The notes under the pieces are model-generated. The model had not been told where the DNA came from, did not search any database, and saw only the letters and a program-made list of their open reading frames with translations. Source: Butyrivibrio sp. (GTDB lineage: Bacteria; Bacillota; Clostridia; Lachnospirales; Lachnospiraceae). From it: DNA of 63,885 nt. The stretch is from positions 1 through 63,885 of the forward strand of contig JAFPVA010000125.1 of the NCBI GenBank assembly GCA_017413105.1, given 5' to 3'. The position numbers and the translations under genes are program-made. Positions 45,104 through 56,250 of the stretch are shown here, piece after piece. The stretch's first letter is position 1, and every line of letters begins with the position of its first letter.

Positions 45104-45982
45104 ATGGCATATTTAGGAAATGGAGCCCGGACCAGGGAAGTTCTTGCTAAATACGGTATGAGTGCCAAAAAGAAATTCGGTCAGAATTTCCTTATTGATA
45201 GTAATGTTTTAGATGGTATCGTAAGCGCAGCTGGTGTCACAGAAAAGGACTGCGTTCTGGAGATCGGACCCGGCATAGGAAGTCTTACTCAGTACCTTGC
45301 AGAGGCAGCAGGGCAGGTTGTGGCAGTTGAGATAGATAAGAGTCTTTTGCCTGTTTTGGACGACACCCTGTCAGAGTATGACAATGTTACCATCATAAAT
45401 AATGACGTGTTAAAAGTTGATATAGCGGAGATTGCAGAGAAATACAATGGCGGAAAGCCAATAAAGGTTGTTGCGAATCTTCCATATTACATAACAACCC
45501 CGATCATCATGAAGCTCTTTGAGAGTGGTGCGCCCATTGAGAGCATCACAGTAATGGTTCAGAAAGAGGTAGCTGACAGGATGGTGGTGGGACCCGGAAA
45601 TAAGGACTACGGCTCTCTTTCTCTGGCTGTAGGATTTTATGCTGAGGCAGAGCCGGTTATGGATGTTCCGCCAAGCAGTTTCATTCCGCAGCCCGGAGTT
45701 GGTTCTGCAGTAGTAAGACTCACTAGATATAGTGAGCCGGCTGTTAAGGTTTCTGACGAGAAATACCTTTTTGAGATTATAAGAACGGCCTTCAACCAGA
45801 GGAGAAAAACCTTGTCAAATGCGCTTTCCAATAATCCCGCCCTTAAGGTTTCAAGGCAGCAGGTGCAAGAGGCGCTTACAGAAATGGGCCTTAATGAGAT
45901 GGCCAGGGGAGAAACACTGAGTTTAGAGCAGTTTGCGCTTCTTTCAGATATTTTACAAAGAAGTGACGCTATGATAAACTAA
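45104..45982 (+). CDS. rsmA: 16S rRNA dimethyladenosine transferase RsmA
   Basis: RsmA (KsgA) dimethylates two adjacent adenosines near the 3' end of 16S rRNA. The 292-residue protein has [11 protein letters not shown], the SAM motif [17 protein letters not shown], the catalytic [13 protein letters not shown] motif, and [15 protein letters not shown] 45104 follows TTGGAGGA. It follows tatD and precedes a large TPR protein gene by 40 bp. Confidence 0.97.
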   Translation: MAYLGNGARTREVLAKYGMSAKKKFGQNFLIDSNVLDGIVSAAGVTEKDCVLEIGPGIGSLTQYLAEAAGQVVAVEIDKSLLPVLDDTLSEYDNVTIINNDVLKVDIAEIAEKYNGGKPIKVVANLPYYITTPIIMKLFESGAPIESITVMVQKEVADRMVVGPGNKDYGSLSLAVGFYAEAEPVMDVPPSSFIPQPGVGSAVVRLTRYSEPAVKVSDEKYLFEIIRTAFNQRRKTLSNALSNNPALKVSRQQVQEALTEMGLNEMARGETLSLEQFALLSDILQRSDAMIN

Positions 45983-46022
45983 CACTAAATATAGTATTGT
46001 TGGTACCAAAGAGGTAGATATT

Positions 46023-49000
46023 TTGGATAAAGTTGAGTATAAGATCAGGGCAGATGAAATTAAGGCTCTGATTGGGGAAGGCAGATATGCCGAAGCAGTT
46101 AAGATTGCTGATACCATAGATTGGAAGCGTGTAAAGAGCGTATCAATGCTCTGCACGATCAGTGACTTATATAAGATAAACCGCAGATATGAAGAGAGCC
46201 GTGATGTTCTCCTCATGGCGTATGACAAGCATCCGACGGGAAGACTTATTGTTTATTCCCTTTGCGAATTGGCCATAAAGATGGGCGAGTTTGTACAGGC
46301 AGTCGAGTATTACAAGGAATTTGTCAGAATAGCTCCCAGAGATCCGGGGAGATATATTTTACAATACAAGCTCTATGAGGCACAGGAAGTCAGCCTTGAA
46401 GAGCGAATTGCTGTACTTGAAGAACTGAAGAAGCACGATTACAGGGAAAGATGGGCCTATGAACTGGCTTATCTCTATCACAGGGTAGGACTTACTACTG
46501 AGTGTATCGAAGAGTGCGACGAGATGTTCCTTTGGTTCGGCGAGGGAAGATATGTGATGAAGGCCCTTGAACTTAAGGCTCTTCATGAACCTCTTTCTCC
46601 GGAGCAGCAGGACAGATATAACAGGTACAAGAATAAAAACGGCATAGTGGACGACTCTGCCTCAAAGGCTCAGGAGGCAGCTAATCAGGAGCCTGTGGTC
46701 TTAGAGTCAGTTTCAGGGTCAAGACAGCCTACCAAAGAGATGCCTCCAATAACGGATGAAGTCATAAAGGCTTACAATGAGGGACAGCCCCTTCCGGTAG
46801 AAGAGACTTTGCCGGAGGAGTCTGTAGTTCAGGAGACTGTTGCGAATGAACCTAATCCTGAAGAGATAGTTTATCCTCATATAAATGAGATAAAAGAGCC
46901 TTCTGTGGACGTCAGCGCATATAACACAATGAACCTTCAGGAAACTCTTGCTGCAGGGCTTCGTGAGATCATAGCCTCAGAGAATGTATCGGAGGATACA
47001 AAGATTTTTGATCCTGCAGAGGTCAAGGTGGCAGCGGAAGAAGTAGCCACAACAGATGCGGATACTCAGCCATCTCTTTATGACACTCAGGAAGGTCTCT
47101 TCGGACAGAAGACCGGCGAAATTAAGCAGCCAACCGGCAATATGCAGGAGCTGTTCTTTGATACACAGTCAGTGGAGATTCCCAGTGCGCCTCAGATGGG
47201 AATTGATATCAAGTATGGCGGAAATGGACCGATACTCGGTGAAGCCAAGGAAGATAAACCAGAGCCGGATGTAGAGCTTGAGGAACTGGACGAAGAGATC
47301 GAAAACGCCGGATCCGAGGCAAATGAAGAAGTTATAGAGGAAACGGAAGGAAATTCAGAGGAAGCTACTCAGGAAGAGATACCGGAAGAGACTTCTGAAG
47401 AAGAGCCTTCTCTTGAGAAGCCGGAAAAAGACTACTCGATAAAATCAGAATACAAGCCTGCTTTTGGCATAGGTGTTTATGAGGAGAAGCCACTGGAAGA
47501 TGAGGTTCCGGGGGCTGTTATCCATCCAAATGCAAGCTATCAGATGCCTTCACACTTTGAGAGTATTCTTTCCCAGGAGTCCGATGGGCAGATCAGTATG
47601 GCTGTATCACCGGAGCCTCAGGTAGAGAAGCAGATTACCGGCCAGATCAGTATTTCCGATTACATGCTTGACTGGGAAAACTACAAAAAGAGTCAGCAGG
47701 AGAAGCAGCTTCAGAGCGTGAAAAAGCGTGTCGCTGATGAGACAGGCGACATGTTTGCTGATTTTGATGAAAAGACCAAGGCCGGTCTTCAGGAAAAGAT
47801 TGAAAAGGCAATTTCAGAGGCAATTAAAAAGGAGCAGTATGAGAAAGCATCCGGAAGAGCTGACTGGACAGTCAAGAGAGAGGATGTTATCAGTGCTGCT
47901 ATAGATGAGGTTGTTGAAACTCATGAGAAATCCGCAGATATTGACGCTGAGGATGTAGAAACAGTTCAGGAAGTATCAACTGATACTCAGGAGATTTCAG
48001 CTGAGCAGATTACAGAGACTCAGGAAGCCGTAGATGAATTAGCGGAAGAGATTTCTGAGGCTATAGAGCAGGAGTCTGAAGTAGAGGCTGCTAAGGAAGA
48101 AGAAATCCCAGAGACTGAGGATAAAGCCGAAGCATCAGAAGCGATAGAGGAATCGGCTTTAGAAGCTGCAAGCTCAGAAGCTGATGCAGAATACGAAGTG
48201 CCCGAAGAACCTGCTAAGGAGCAGAAGCCTGAAGAAGAAAATGAAGCGAACAGAGAAGCAACCCTGAAAGAGAAGAAGATTCCTACAGAAGATTCTGGGA
48301 AGAAGGATGCTAATTCTGCTCACAATAAGGAAAAGAGACATATTGGCAACAGAGAGATCGAAGAGCGTGTAAGAACAATGACTCCTGAGGAGAAGGAGCT
48401 CTTTGGTCCTTATATACATCACAAGAAGTCGAGGCGCCAGATTATCAACGCCATCGATAATCTCAGCATGGATGCCTTCAGCGGAAATGCAATTGTAACA
48501 GGAGAAGAGGGAGCCGGTACCGTTAATCTTGCAAAGGGTCTTATAAAGGCAATGCAGGCTTCTGATTCGAACTTTAGCGGCAAGGTAGCCAAGATTACAG
48601 CCAATACTCTTAATAAGAAGAGTACCGCAGGTATTTTTGAAAAACTGGCGAACGGCGCACTGATCATCCAAAGAGCAGCTGATCTTGATACAGAGACAGT
48701 AGGCGAACTTTTAGGAATTTTACAGGAAGAGAACAAGGGTCTTGTCATTGTCATGGAAGATACGAGGGATGACATGGACAAGTTCCTTGAGAAAAATCCT
48801 TCCCTTAAGCAGAGTTTTAACGTAAGAGTAGACATTGAGGCTCTGGATGATGATTCTCTTGTTGCATACGCAAAGCAGTATGCATTTGAAAAAGAATATG
48901 CTATTGATAACCTTGGAATCCTGGCGCTTCATACCAGAATTTCCGAGAGACAGACTCTTGATCACGAAGTAACGGTTGCAGAGGTTAAGGATATCGTAGA

Positions 49001-49118
49001 TGATGCTATCTACTATGCAGAGAAGCGTTCCATCGGACATTTTGTGGACGTGATCGTTAACAAGCGTTATGATGAAAATGATATGGTTATCTTAAGAGAA
49101 AAAGATTTTATGCACTGA
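46023..49118 (+). CDS. Large TPR protein with acidic middle and degenerate AAA-like C-terminal domain
   Basis: The 1031-residue protein starts at TTG 46023 behind GAGG. Residues about 1-200 form TPR-like helical repeats ([44 protein letters not shown]). Residues about 210-780 are very acidic and low in complexity. Residues about 785-1031 resemble a P-loop AAA domain, but the Walker A region reads TGEEGAGT (826-833), lacking the Lys of GxxGxGK[ST]; a later [11 protein letters not shown] resembles a Walker B strand. There is no signal or membrane helix. It is probably cytoplasmic, a scaffold or pseudo-ATPase; the function is unknown. Confidence 0.8.
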   Translation: MDKVEYKIRADEIKALIGEGRYAEAVKIADTIDWKRVKSVSMLCTISDLYKINRRYEESRDVLLMAYDKHPTGRLIVYSLCELAIKMGEFVQAVEYYKEFVRIAPRDPGRYILQYKLYEAQEVSLEERIAVLEELKKHDYRERWAYELAYLYHRVGLTTECIEECDEMFLWFGEGRYVMKALELKALHEPLSPEQQDRYNRYKNKNGIVDDSASKAQEAANQEPVVLESVSGSRQPTKEMPPITDEVIKAYNEGQPLPVEETLPEESVVQETVANEPNPEEIVYPHINEIKEPSVDVSAYNTMNLQETLAAGLREIIASENVSEDTKIFDPAEVKVAAEEVATTDADTQPSLYDTQEGLFGQKTGEIKQPTGNMQELFFDTQSVEIPSAPQMGIDIKYGGNGPILGEAKEDKPEPDVELEELDEEIENAGSEANEEVIEETEGNSEEATQEEIPEETSEEEPSLEKPEKDYSIKSEYKPAFGIGVYEEKPLEDEVPGAVIHPNASYQMPSHFESILSQESDGQISMAVSPEPQVEKQITGQISISDYMLDWENYKKSQQEKQLQSVKKRVADETGDMFADFDEKTKAGLQEKIEKAISEAIKKEQYEKASGRADWTVKREDVISAAIDEVVETHEKSADIDAEDVETVQEVSTDTQEISAEQITETQEAVDELAEEISEAIEQESEVEAAKEEEIPETEDKAEASEAIEESALEAASSEADAEYEVPEEPAKEQKPEEENEANREATLKEKKIPTEDSGKKDANSAHNKEKRHIGNREIEERVRTMTPEEKELFGPYIHHKKSRRQIINAIDNLSMDAFSGNAIVTGEEGAGTVNLAKGLIKAMQASDSNFSGKVAKITANTLNKKSTAGIFEKLANGALIIQRAADLDTETVGELLGILQEENKGLVIVMEDTRDDMDKFLEKNPSLKQSFNVRVDIEALDDDSLVAYAKQYAFEKEYAIDNLGILALHTRISERQTLDHEVTVAEVKDIVDDAIYYAEKRSIGHFVDVIVNKRYDENDMVILREKDFMH

Positions 49119-49148
49119 TATAATTACTAAAATTGAGGGGGCGTACCT

Positions 49149-51143
49149 ATGGGTCAGAACGTATTTATATCTGAAGCGGATGAGTACCTTTTTGGACAGG
49201 GGACACATTACGAGATCTATGAGAAACTTGGAGCACATCCATCAGAAGAGAATGGTAAAAAAGGCTTTTTCTTTGCAGTTTGGGCTCCTAATGCTGCAGA
49301 CGTTCATGTAGTTGGTGATTTTAACGGGTGGGATGAGAATGCCAACCAGATGCAGCGTACAAAGACAGGAAATATTTGGACAACATTTATTCCGGGAGTA
49401 GGAATCGGAGCGCTGTACAAATATTTGATCACTACACAGGATGGAAGAAAGCTCTATAAGGCTGATCCCTATGCTAATTTTGCTGAGCTCCGTCCCGGAA
49501 ATGCCTCAAGGACTACAGATTTGTCAGGCTTCAAGTGGTCTGATGACAAGTGGTATAAGAGCCTTGAAGGCAAGGACATGAACAAAGAGCCTATAGCTAT
49601 TTATGAGTGCCATATCGGTTCATGGATGAAACATCCTGATGGCACAGAAGATGGCTTCTACACCTACAGACAGTTTGCTGACAGGATTGTTGAGTACTTA
49701 AAGGAGATGCGCTATACCCATATTGAGCTTATCGGTATTGCTGAACATCCTTTTGACGGATCCTGGGGCTATCAGGTTACCGGTTATTATGCACCTACAT
49801 CAAGATATGGTGAGCCTACAGATTTTATGTATCTGATAGATAAGCTTCACAAGAATAACGTGGGAGTTATCCTCGACTGGGTACCTGCACATTTCTGTCC
49901 TGATGAGTTTGGTCTTGCCTGCTTCGATGGACAGTGCATCTATGAAGATCCGGACCCAAGAAAGGGAGAGCATCCTGACTGGGGTACCAAGATATTTAAT
50001 CTTGCAAAACCTGAGGTAAAGAACTTCCTTATTGCTAATGCACTTTACTGGATCAGAAAGTTCCATGTTGACGGACTCAGAGTTGATGCCGTTGCATCCA
50101 TGCTATATCTGGATTATGGAAAGCGTGACGGACAGTGGGTTCCAAATATTTATGGTGATAACAAAAATCTTGATGCCATTGAGTTCTTTAAGCACTTTAA
50201 CAGTGTTGTAAGAGGCACATATCCTCAGATACTTACCATTGCTGAGGAGTCAACAGCCTGGCCTAAGGTTACAGCAAGACCTGAAGAGGGTGGCCTTGGC
50301 TTTGCTTTCAAATGGAATATGGGCTGGATGCACGATTTCTGCGAGTACATGAAACTGGATCCATATTTCAGACAGGGTGCCCACTATATGATGACCTTTG
50401 CCATGAGCTACAATGATGCAGAGAACTATATTCTGCCATTGTCCCATGATGAGGTTGTTCATCTTAAGTGTTCTATGGTTGAGAAAATGCCCGGCTATAA
50501 GATTGATAAATATGCTAATCTCAGAGTCGGATATACTTATATGTTTGGTCACTCCGGTAAAAAATTGTTATTCATGGGTCAGGACTTTGGCCAGGAGAGA
50601 GAATGGAGTGAAAAGAGAGAACTTGACTGGTTCCTTCTTGAAAATGATCTCAATAAGGGCATGAAGGAATATGTTGGCAAGCTCCTTGAGCTGTACAGGA
50701 AATATCCTGCTTTATATGAAGTGGATAATGACTGGGGCGGATTTGAGTGGATCAATGCAGATGATAAGGAGCGCAGTACCTATAGCTTCTACAGAAGAGC
50801 AGAGAACGGAAAGGATAATCTTTTATTTGTCCTTAACATGACTCCCGTAGAAAGACAGGGCTTTATGGTGGGAGTTCCTTTTGAGGGAACCTATACCAAA
50901 GTTCTTGATAGCGCAAAAGAGTGCTTCGGCGGAATGGGAAGCGGAGTTCCGGACAAGATAAAGGCTGTGAAGGGACTTTGTGATTACAAGGACTATAGCA
51001 TAACCTTTGATCTTCCACCTTATGGTGCAGAGGTATTCCTGTTCCAGAATCCGGAAGCAAAAAAGGTCGCTACGAAGGAGCCGAAGGCTACTGCAAAGCC
51101 GAAAGCAAAAGCCGAAAAGACCGGTAAAAACAAGAAAAAATAA
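49149..51143 (+). CDS. glgB: 1,4-alpha-glucan branching enzyme
   Basis: GlgB makes the alpha-1,6 branches of glycogen. The 664-residue protein has an N-terminal CBM48 domain (FFAVWAPNAADVHVVGDFNGWD), and a GH13 barrel with Asp313 (GLRVDAVASM), Glu366 (TIAEESTAWP) and Asp434 (LSHDEVVH), followed by the C-terminal beta domain. The last 30 residues are an Ala/Lys-rich extension not needed for the fold. No other glg genes are adjacent. A terminator follows, overlapping the next promoter. Confidence 0.96.
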   Translation: MGQNVFISEADEYLFGQGTHYEIYEKLGAHPSEENGKKGFFFAVWAPNAADVHVVGDFNGWDENANQMQRTKTGNIWTTFIPGVGIGALYKYLITTQDGRKLYKADPYANFAELRPGNASRTTDLSGFKWSDDKWYKSLEGKDMNKEPIAIYECHIGSWMKHPDGTEDGFYTYRQFADRIVEYLKEMRYTHIELIGIAEHPFDGSWGYQVTGYYAPTSRYGEPTDFMYLIDKLHKNNVGVILDWVPAHFCPDEFGLACFDGQCIYEDPDPRKGEHPDWGTKIFNLAKPEVKNFLIANALYWIRKFHVDGLRVDAVASMLYLDYGKRDGQWVPNIYGDNKNLDAIEFFKHFNSVVRGTYPQILTIAEESTAWPKVTARPEEGGLGFAFKWNMGWMHDFCEYMKLDPYFRQGAHYMMTFAMSYNDAENYILPLSHDEVVHLKCSMVEKMPGYKIDKYANLRVGYTYMFGHSGKKLLFMGQDFGQEREWSEKRELDWFLLENDLNKGMKEYVGKLLELYRKYPALYEVDNDWGGFEWINADDKERSTYSFYRRAENGKDNLLFVLNMTPVERQGFMVGVPFEGTYTKVLDSAKECFGGMGSGVPDKIKAVKGLCDYKDYSITFDLPPYGAEVFLFQNPEAKKVATKEPKATAKPKAKAEKTGKNKKK

Positions 51144-51147
51144 AGAT

Positions 51148-51175
51148 TAAAGATTTAGGGCCTCTGAGCCGAAAT
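51148..51175 (+). promoter_or_regulatory. Sigma-28 (SigD) type flagellar promoter
   Basis: TAAAGATT-N12-GCCGAAAT closely matches the flagellar sigma consensus TAAAGTTT-N11-GCCGATAA. It lies just upstream of the flagellar gene group starting at 51238. Predicted transcription starts inside the glgB terminator hairpin, so new transcripts escape it. Confidence 0.65.
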
Positions 51176-51177
51176 AG

Positions 51178-51209
51178 AAGGTGATGAATGAATGTTCATC
51201 ACCTTTTTT
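51178..51209 (+). terminator. Terminator of glgB
   Basis: An 11-bp stem AAGGTGATGAA/TTCATCACCTT with a short loop is followed by a T tract. Confidence 0.85.
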
Positions 51210-51237
51210 GCGTTAAAAATATACTTAGAGGTAAAAC

Positions 51238-54200
51238 ATGAATATTGATTTCCAGACAATTACCGGAAATAAAGTAGGTCAGAGCCTTGAGGGAACAGGA
51301 ACGGAATCCAGAGTAAGTCCAAGGCCCTATTCCGGTAAAACAGATTCTGTTAATGGCAGTGCCTATGTAGCGCAGCTTGATGGAAGTATGTTTACCGACA
51401 ATGCGTATGCACAGCCCCAGAGAACAGCTGATAAAGTCAGCGAGCTGGCACAGAACACGGATGTTTGGATGCAGCATAATTATATGGCTCTTTTATCGAA
51501 TACCATGTCGGAGGAGGACTATGCCAAAGCCTCAGAGGATGGTTTTGATATCAGGAATAGAGATAGCGCTGAGACAGTCACTATTTTAGACAAGATAAAG
51601 AGTGTGCTGTTAGAGTCCGGAACAAAAGTTGCAGGATTCAATGATGACCTCAGCGTTGAGAAGCTTGCTAAGATTACAGGAAGCAGGTCTTTTGCCAATG
51701 CTCTAAATAACAGCTTTAATCAGAACGATATCCCTGTAACAGTACAAAATATCAGAGAAGCGAAGGTGGCCTATGAAGAAGTATCAGATATTCAGGGGCT
51801 TGACGATGATGCGGTAAAATATCTGGTTCAGAATGACATGAGCCCGACAATCGAGAACATCTACCTATCTTCTCACAGCACAAATGGCGTAAATGCCACC
51901 GGTAGGGGATTCTATGCCCAGGAAACCGACGGATATTTTGCTATGAAGGCGGAGACCTTTGACTGGGAACAGCTTGAACCCCAGATTGACAGGATATTAA
52001 AAGAAGCCGGATTTGATCCGGAGCAGGAAAAAGAAGCTAAGGATGAGGCAAAATGGATCGTTCAGCAGGGAATTCCGCTTACTGCAGATACTCTGACAAA
52101 GGTACATGATATAAAATGTATCTCTTATCCGGTAAGTGAGGAACTGGCAGCAGAGGCCATAGCAGCAGCTATTTCCGATAATAAAAAAGCTACAGCTGCA
52201 AATCTTGCAGATCCCAGAAGCGACTATTTTAAAGCTTATGAACTAAAGCAGGCAACTGACAGGATCAGCGATGATGACATAAGAACAGCAATTAAGGCAG
52301 ATAAGGAGCTAAACTTAAAGAACCTTATCAATGAAAGCGTAAGAAATGCACAGGACGTAACTAATATTTCCCAGGTAAATATTTCTGCAGATGACAAGAG
52401 ATTTGTAGAGGCAAGACTACAGCTTGAGGAAGTACGGCTGAGAATGACGGTAGAAGCCAATAAGCAGCTTATTTCAAGCGGCTTTTCAATCGACACTGCG
52501 CCCATGCAGGAGCTGATAGAAAGGCTTAAAGGCGTTCTGGGGCAGATGTCCGATGAGGCAGCAGGAAAGGCTCTTGATGAGATCACAGAAGTAACACCGA
52601 AGAACAGTGGCTATATAATGCGTGCTACTTTAAGCAGCATAAGTATCATAAAGAGTGGTCCTATTGGCGTGACGGGAGCCATGCTAGATGATATTGAAAC
52701 TGCGTCCTTTATTTCCATCAAAGATACTTCGGTAAGTCTGGCAATGAAATACAAGCGTGCCGGAGAAGAATATGAAACGATGATGACAAAGCCAAGAGGA
52801 GATCTTGGTGACAATATCAAAAAAGCATTTAGAAATGCGGATGATATATTAGAAGACCTGGGATATGAGAAGAACGAGGACAACAGGCGTGCAGTCAGGA
52901 TCCTCGGATACAACAGCATGGAAATAGATAAGGAGAATCTGGAGAAGGTCAAGGGCTGGGATCAGATGCTCAAAGTGACTCTTGACAGACTAAAACCCGG
53001 TGCGGTTCTGGATCTTATCAGGGATGGAAAGAATCCGCTGGGAATGACAATTGAAGAACTTGCAGGAGAGCTGGATAACAACCTGATGAAAAATGATGAG
53101 CATTCAGGTCATGGCAGCAAGTCAGACGAGAAGTACTCAAAGTTTATATACAAGCTCGAGCATATGGGCGAGATCTCTCAGGAGGAAAAGAGCTCTTTTA
53201 TCGGAATATATCGTCTTTTCCATACTTTGAAAGCAAATGATTATCAGGCAATAGGCTCTGTATTAAAGACGGGAAAAGAAATGACCCTGGGAAATCTTCT
53301 TGGCGCCACCAGAACCCAGATGGCAGCAAGACGTGGTATGGAATATACCGTGGATGATGACTTTGGCGGATTAGACGCACGGGAAAGTGTTTCCGGATTA
53401 AAAATTGATGAACAAATTCAAATGGCATTTAGGTTTTATAGTGCTAAAGCCGATATAGTATATGAGAATCTTGAGCCTGAAAAACTCCTTGGTGCAAAAC
53501 CTACAAACGAAACACTGTTAACTGAGCTTGCTGATGAGCTTCAGGACGCTGGAACAGATGAGGCGCTTGAGAAGGAATTCTATGCACAGGAGACAAGGCA
53601 CATCAGAGAGGTGGTTTCCGGAAAAGAGGCGGATACAGCCTTTGGAGAATTAAGATCCATGGAGGCTATGACGACCTTTAATAATCTGGAGGCCATGATC
53701 TCCAATAGAAGGGCCAGAAGGACAGAAGGCATCTGGAAAGACTTTGACAAAGAGCAGAAATTGCTGGTTGATGCTCTTGAAGAGGACGTTTACGAAGATG
53801 TATACAAACAGACTCTTGAAGCAATGTCCGACCACATGCAGGAAGTTCTTGAGAGTGAAGCCGATTCCTATCTGGATATCAGAGCAATATCTCTCATGCA
53901 GAAGCAGCTGTCTGTAATGAGCAGCAGTGCTGAAAGAGGTACCTTCGATGTACCGGTAGAAATTGACGGGCAAAAGATTTCCATGCATATCACTTTAAAG
54001 AGTGAAGAGGGCATGGATTCACGGATGGAAGCAAGTATTCAGACTTATGAATACGGTCTTATCACAGCCACCTTATATGAGAAAAATGGCATGATAAGCG
54101 GAATGCTCACTACTACATACAGTAAGAGCAGTGAAGAGACTGAATATCTTGAAGGCGTTAGATCTAAAATGTGCGCTAAACTGGCTGAGAAACTAAAGGA

Positions 54201-54363
54201 ATTTGGCGTGGGCCAAGAACAAATAGCAATCCTTTACCATGCGCAGTCACAGCCTACCTCAGTAGGGCAAACTAATGCAAATGCCACGGATGGCAACTCA
54301 AAGAATATTACTGAAACCAGGCAGCTTCTTACCATGGCAAAAGCATTTATAGAGTCGCTCTGA
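51238..54363 (+). CDS. Large flagellar-locus protein, possibly DUF6240 / FliK-like
   Basis: The 1041-residue protein has no signal peptide or membrane helix. It is mostly helical, with several repeats of about 65-90 residues of the pattern 'AKAxVxxGIPLTADTLxKV' in the first half (for example near 200, 275 and 300). The C-terminal 150 residues (FDVPVEIDGQKISMHITLKSEEG...YGLITATLYEKNGMISGMLTT) resemble the C-terminal domain of hook-length control proteins. It sits between a sigma-28-type promoter and flagellin, so a flagellar export or hook-related role is inferred. I think it matches DUF6240 proteins of Lachnospiraceae, but cannot confirm. Confidence 0.7.
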   Translation: MNIDFQTITGNKVGQSLEGTGTESRVSPRPYSGKTDSVNGSAYVAQLDGSMFTDNAYAQPQRTADKVSELAQNTDVWMQHNYMALLSNTMSEEDYAKASEDGFDIRNRDSAETVTILDKIKSVLLESGTKVAGFNDDLSVEKLAKITGSRSFANALNNSFNQNDIPVTVQNIREAKVAYEEVSDIQGLDDDAVKYLVQNDMSPTIENIYLSSHSTNGVNATGRGFYAQETDGYFAMKAETFDWEQLEPQIDRILKEAGFDPEQEKEAKDEAKWIVQQGIPLTADTLTKVHDIKCISYPVSEELAAEAIAAAISDNKKATAANLADPRSDYFKAYELKQATDRISDDDIRTAIKADKELNLKNLINESVRNAQDVTNISQVNISADDKRFVEARLQLEEVRLRMTVEANKQLISSGFSIDTAPMQELIERLKGVLGQMSDEAAGKALDEITEVTPKNSGYIMRATLSSISIIKSGPIGVTGAMLDDIETASFISIKDTSVSLAMKYKRAGEEYETMMTKPRGDLGDNIKKAFRNADDILEDLGYEKNEDNRRAVRILGYNSMEIDKENLEKVKGWDQMLKVTLDRLKPGAVLDLIRDGKNPLGMTIEELAGELDNNLMKNDEHSGHGSKSDEKYSKFIYKLEHMGEISQEEKSSFIGIYRLFHTLKANDYQAIGSVLKTGKEMTLGNLLGATRTQMAARRGMEYTVDDDFGGLDARESVSGLKIDEQIQMAFRFYSAKADIVYENLEPEKLLGAKPTNETLLTELADELQDAGTDEALEKEFYAQETRHIREVVSGKEADTAFGELRSMEAMTTFNNLEAMISNRRARRTEGIWKDFDKEQKLLVDALEEDVYEDVYKQTLEAMSDHMQEVLESEADSYLDIRAISLMQKQLSVMSSSAERGTFDVPVEIDGQKISMHITLKSEEGMDSRMEASIQTYEYGLITATLYEKNGMISGMLTTTYSKSSEETEYLEGVRSKMCAKLAEKLKEFGVGQEQIAILYHAQSQPTSVGQTNANATDGNSKNITETRQLLTMAKAFIESL

Positions 54364-54396
54364 TTTTTTACCTGTCAGAGCAGAAATGAGGTAGAA

Positions 54397-55581
54397 ATGA
54401 AAGTAAATTATAATGTGTCCGCGATGATCGCCAATAACGCACTTCAGAAAAATGATAATCTTTTATCTGCATCTCTGGAGCGTCTTTCAAGCGGCCTGAA
54501 AATCGCCAATGCCAAGGACAATCCTTCGGGACTGGCAATGTCCAGAAGAATGAACTCTCAGATAGAGGGCCTTGGAGTGGCAGGGGATACATCAAATGAT
54601 GCTATTTCCATAGTTCAGGTGGCTGACGGTACTCTTACAGAGATACAGGAAATCCTTCAGAGAATGAGTCAGCTTGCAGTTCAGGCGAGCACCGATCTTC
54701 TTACACTTTCCGACAAAGAAGTAATACAGGAAGAGGTAACCCAGTTGAAGGAAGAGATTGAGAGAATGGCAGCTACTACGCAGTTTAACGGTCAGTGTAT
54801 TCTCGATGGTTCCTTTGACCTTAAGGGCTATGCAACAGTATCTGAGGGCAAAGAAGACCCTGTGACAGATCCGGCGGTAAAGGTGGTCACCTACTCAGAT
54901 CTTGTGGAAGCAGGTCAGTACCAGATAACCGGAATAGATGTATCATACCTGAATCTCACCGGCTCAACCGGAGTTGATAAAAAGGGAATCTTTTTTGAGA
55001 ATGACAGTGAGCAGCAGATAAAGGTTTATAAGAAGACATCAACGGGAAAAGAAGACTATATGCCCAGCGGCATGCTTGCAAAAATAGACGGTGATGTCCT
55101 CACTTTAGCAGACAGTACCGGAAAAAAGATAAGCGTACAGATAGACAGGCAGTTCAAGGGCTCAATAAATCTCGATCTTACAGCAAATGGCTGCATGACA
55201 ATGCAGGTTGGCGCAAATGAGGGTCAGACCCTGGATATGAGAATTCCTAAGGTTGGACTTACTACTCTTGGAATCTACAATCTGGATATGGCAAACCCCA
55301 AGGGCGCAAGAGAAGCGATAGATATGGTTAAAGGAGCGCTTACAGAGATCAGTTCTATCCGCAGCAGACTTGGCGCTTATCAGAACAGACTTGAGCACAC
55401 AGTAAGCAGTCTTGATATCACAGTAGAGAATATGACAGCAGCTTATTCCAGGATCATGGATGTTGATATGGCGGAAGAAATGACCGTTTATTCCACACAG
55501 CAGGTGCTTTCACAGGCAGGAATTTCCATGATGGCTCAGGCCAACGAGAGACCGTCTCAGATTCTGCAGCTTTTGCAGTAA
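54397..55581 (+). CDS. hag: Flagellin
   Basis: The 394-residue protein has the conserved flagellin ends: N-terminal D0/D1 (about 1-140, SASLERLSSGLKIANAKDNPSGLAMSRRM... TQFNGQCILDG) and C-terminal D1/D0 (about 285-394, IDMVKGALTEISSIRSRLGAYQNRLEHTV...MTVYSTQQVLSQAGISMMAQANERPSQILQLLQ). The middle 140 residues are variable, as expected for the exposed domain. It starts 33 bp after the preceding flagellar gene behind GAGGTAG, and fliS follows. Confidence 0.96.
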   Translation: MKVNYNVSAMIANNALQKNDNLLSASLERLSSGLKIANAKDNPSGLAMSRRMNSQIEGLGVAGDTSNDAISIVQVADGTLTEIQEILQRMSQLAVQASTDLLTLSDKEVIQEEVTQLKEEIERMAATTQFNGQCILDGSFDLKGYATVSEGKEDPVTDPAVKVVTYSDLVEAGQYQITGIDVSYLNLTGSTGVDKKGIFFENDSEQQIKVYKKTSTGKEDYMPSGMLAKIDGDVLTLADSTGKKISVQIDRQFKGSINLDLTANGCMTMQVGANEGQTLDMRIPKVGLTTLGIYNLDMANPKGAREAIDMVKGALTEISSIRSRLGAYQNRLEHTVSSLDITVENMTAAYSRIMDVDMAEEMTVYSTQQVLSQAGISMMAQANERPSQILQLLQ

Positions 55582-55635
55582 CAGTTTATAAGGGTTAGTT
55601 AAGCGATTAGTAAACGAACTGCAAAGGAGAGAGCC

Positions 55636-56112
55636 ATGACACAGGAAAAAAAGCAGGAATACACCTTAAGGATCACACAGGCAAATAAAACACAGATGAT
55701 CACAATCCTTTATGAGATGGTGATTGACTATATTTCTGAAGCCAGGGATTTAATTGCAAGGGGACAGAAAGAAGAGGCATCAGTTAAGCTTGGATATGCT
55801 CAGAACTGCATCGATGAGCTCATCAGATCCGTTAACCTTAGCATGGAACTTGGAAGAATGCTCCATAAGATCTATATCTTTTCAAAAAAGGAGCTTACTA
55901 TTGCCGGGGTTAATTACAGCCAGAGCAGGATAAAGCGTGTAGAAAAAAATTTCAGGTCTCTGCATACGGCCTATAAAGAACTGGAGAGCTATGACAAGAG
56001 CGGTCCCACTATGGGAAATACCCAGTCGGTTTATGCAGGTCTCACCTACGGAAAATACAGCCTCAATGAGGATGTAACTGCCTCATCATATAACCGCGGA
56101 TTGATGGCTTAA
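55636..56112 (+). CDS. fliS: Flagellin chaperone FliS
   Basis: The 158-residue FliS binds the C terminus of flagellin and prevents premature polymerisation. The helical bundle signature KTQMITILYEMVIDYISEARDLI and the downstream helices (NCIDELIRSVNLSMELG) are recognisable. It is slightly longer than typical FliS because of a C-terminal tail. It lies 54 bp after hag and ends at a strong terminator. Confidence 0.9.
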   Translation: MTQEKKQEYTLRITQANKTQMITILYEMVIDYISEARDLIARGQKEEASVKLGYAQNCIDELIRSVNLSMELGRMLHKIYIFSKKELTIAGVNYSQSRIKRVEKNFRSLHTAYKELESYDKSGPTMGNTQSVYAGLTYGKYSLNEDVTASSYNRGLMA

Positions 56113-56183
56113 GAATTCCTTAAGAATATTAATTTTTGTACAAAAGTGCATTTAAATATAATTAATAAGAAGCGGAATAACGT

Positions 56184-56234
56184 AAAGCGGATGGAAACTA
56201 ATGTTTGTTGACAGCGTTTCCAAGCCGCTTTTTT
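56184..56234 (+). terminator. Terminator after fliS
   Basis: A long stem (AAAGCGGATGGAAAC with GTTTCCAAGCCGCTTT, small internal mismatch) is followed by TTTTTT. Confidence 0.85.
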
Positions 56235-56250
56235 GCTGTATTTTTTAAGG

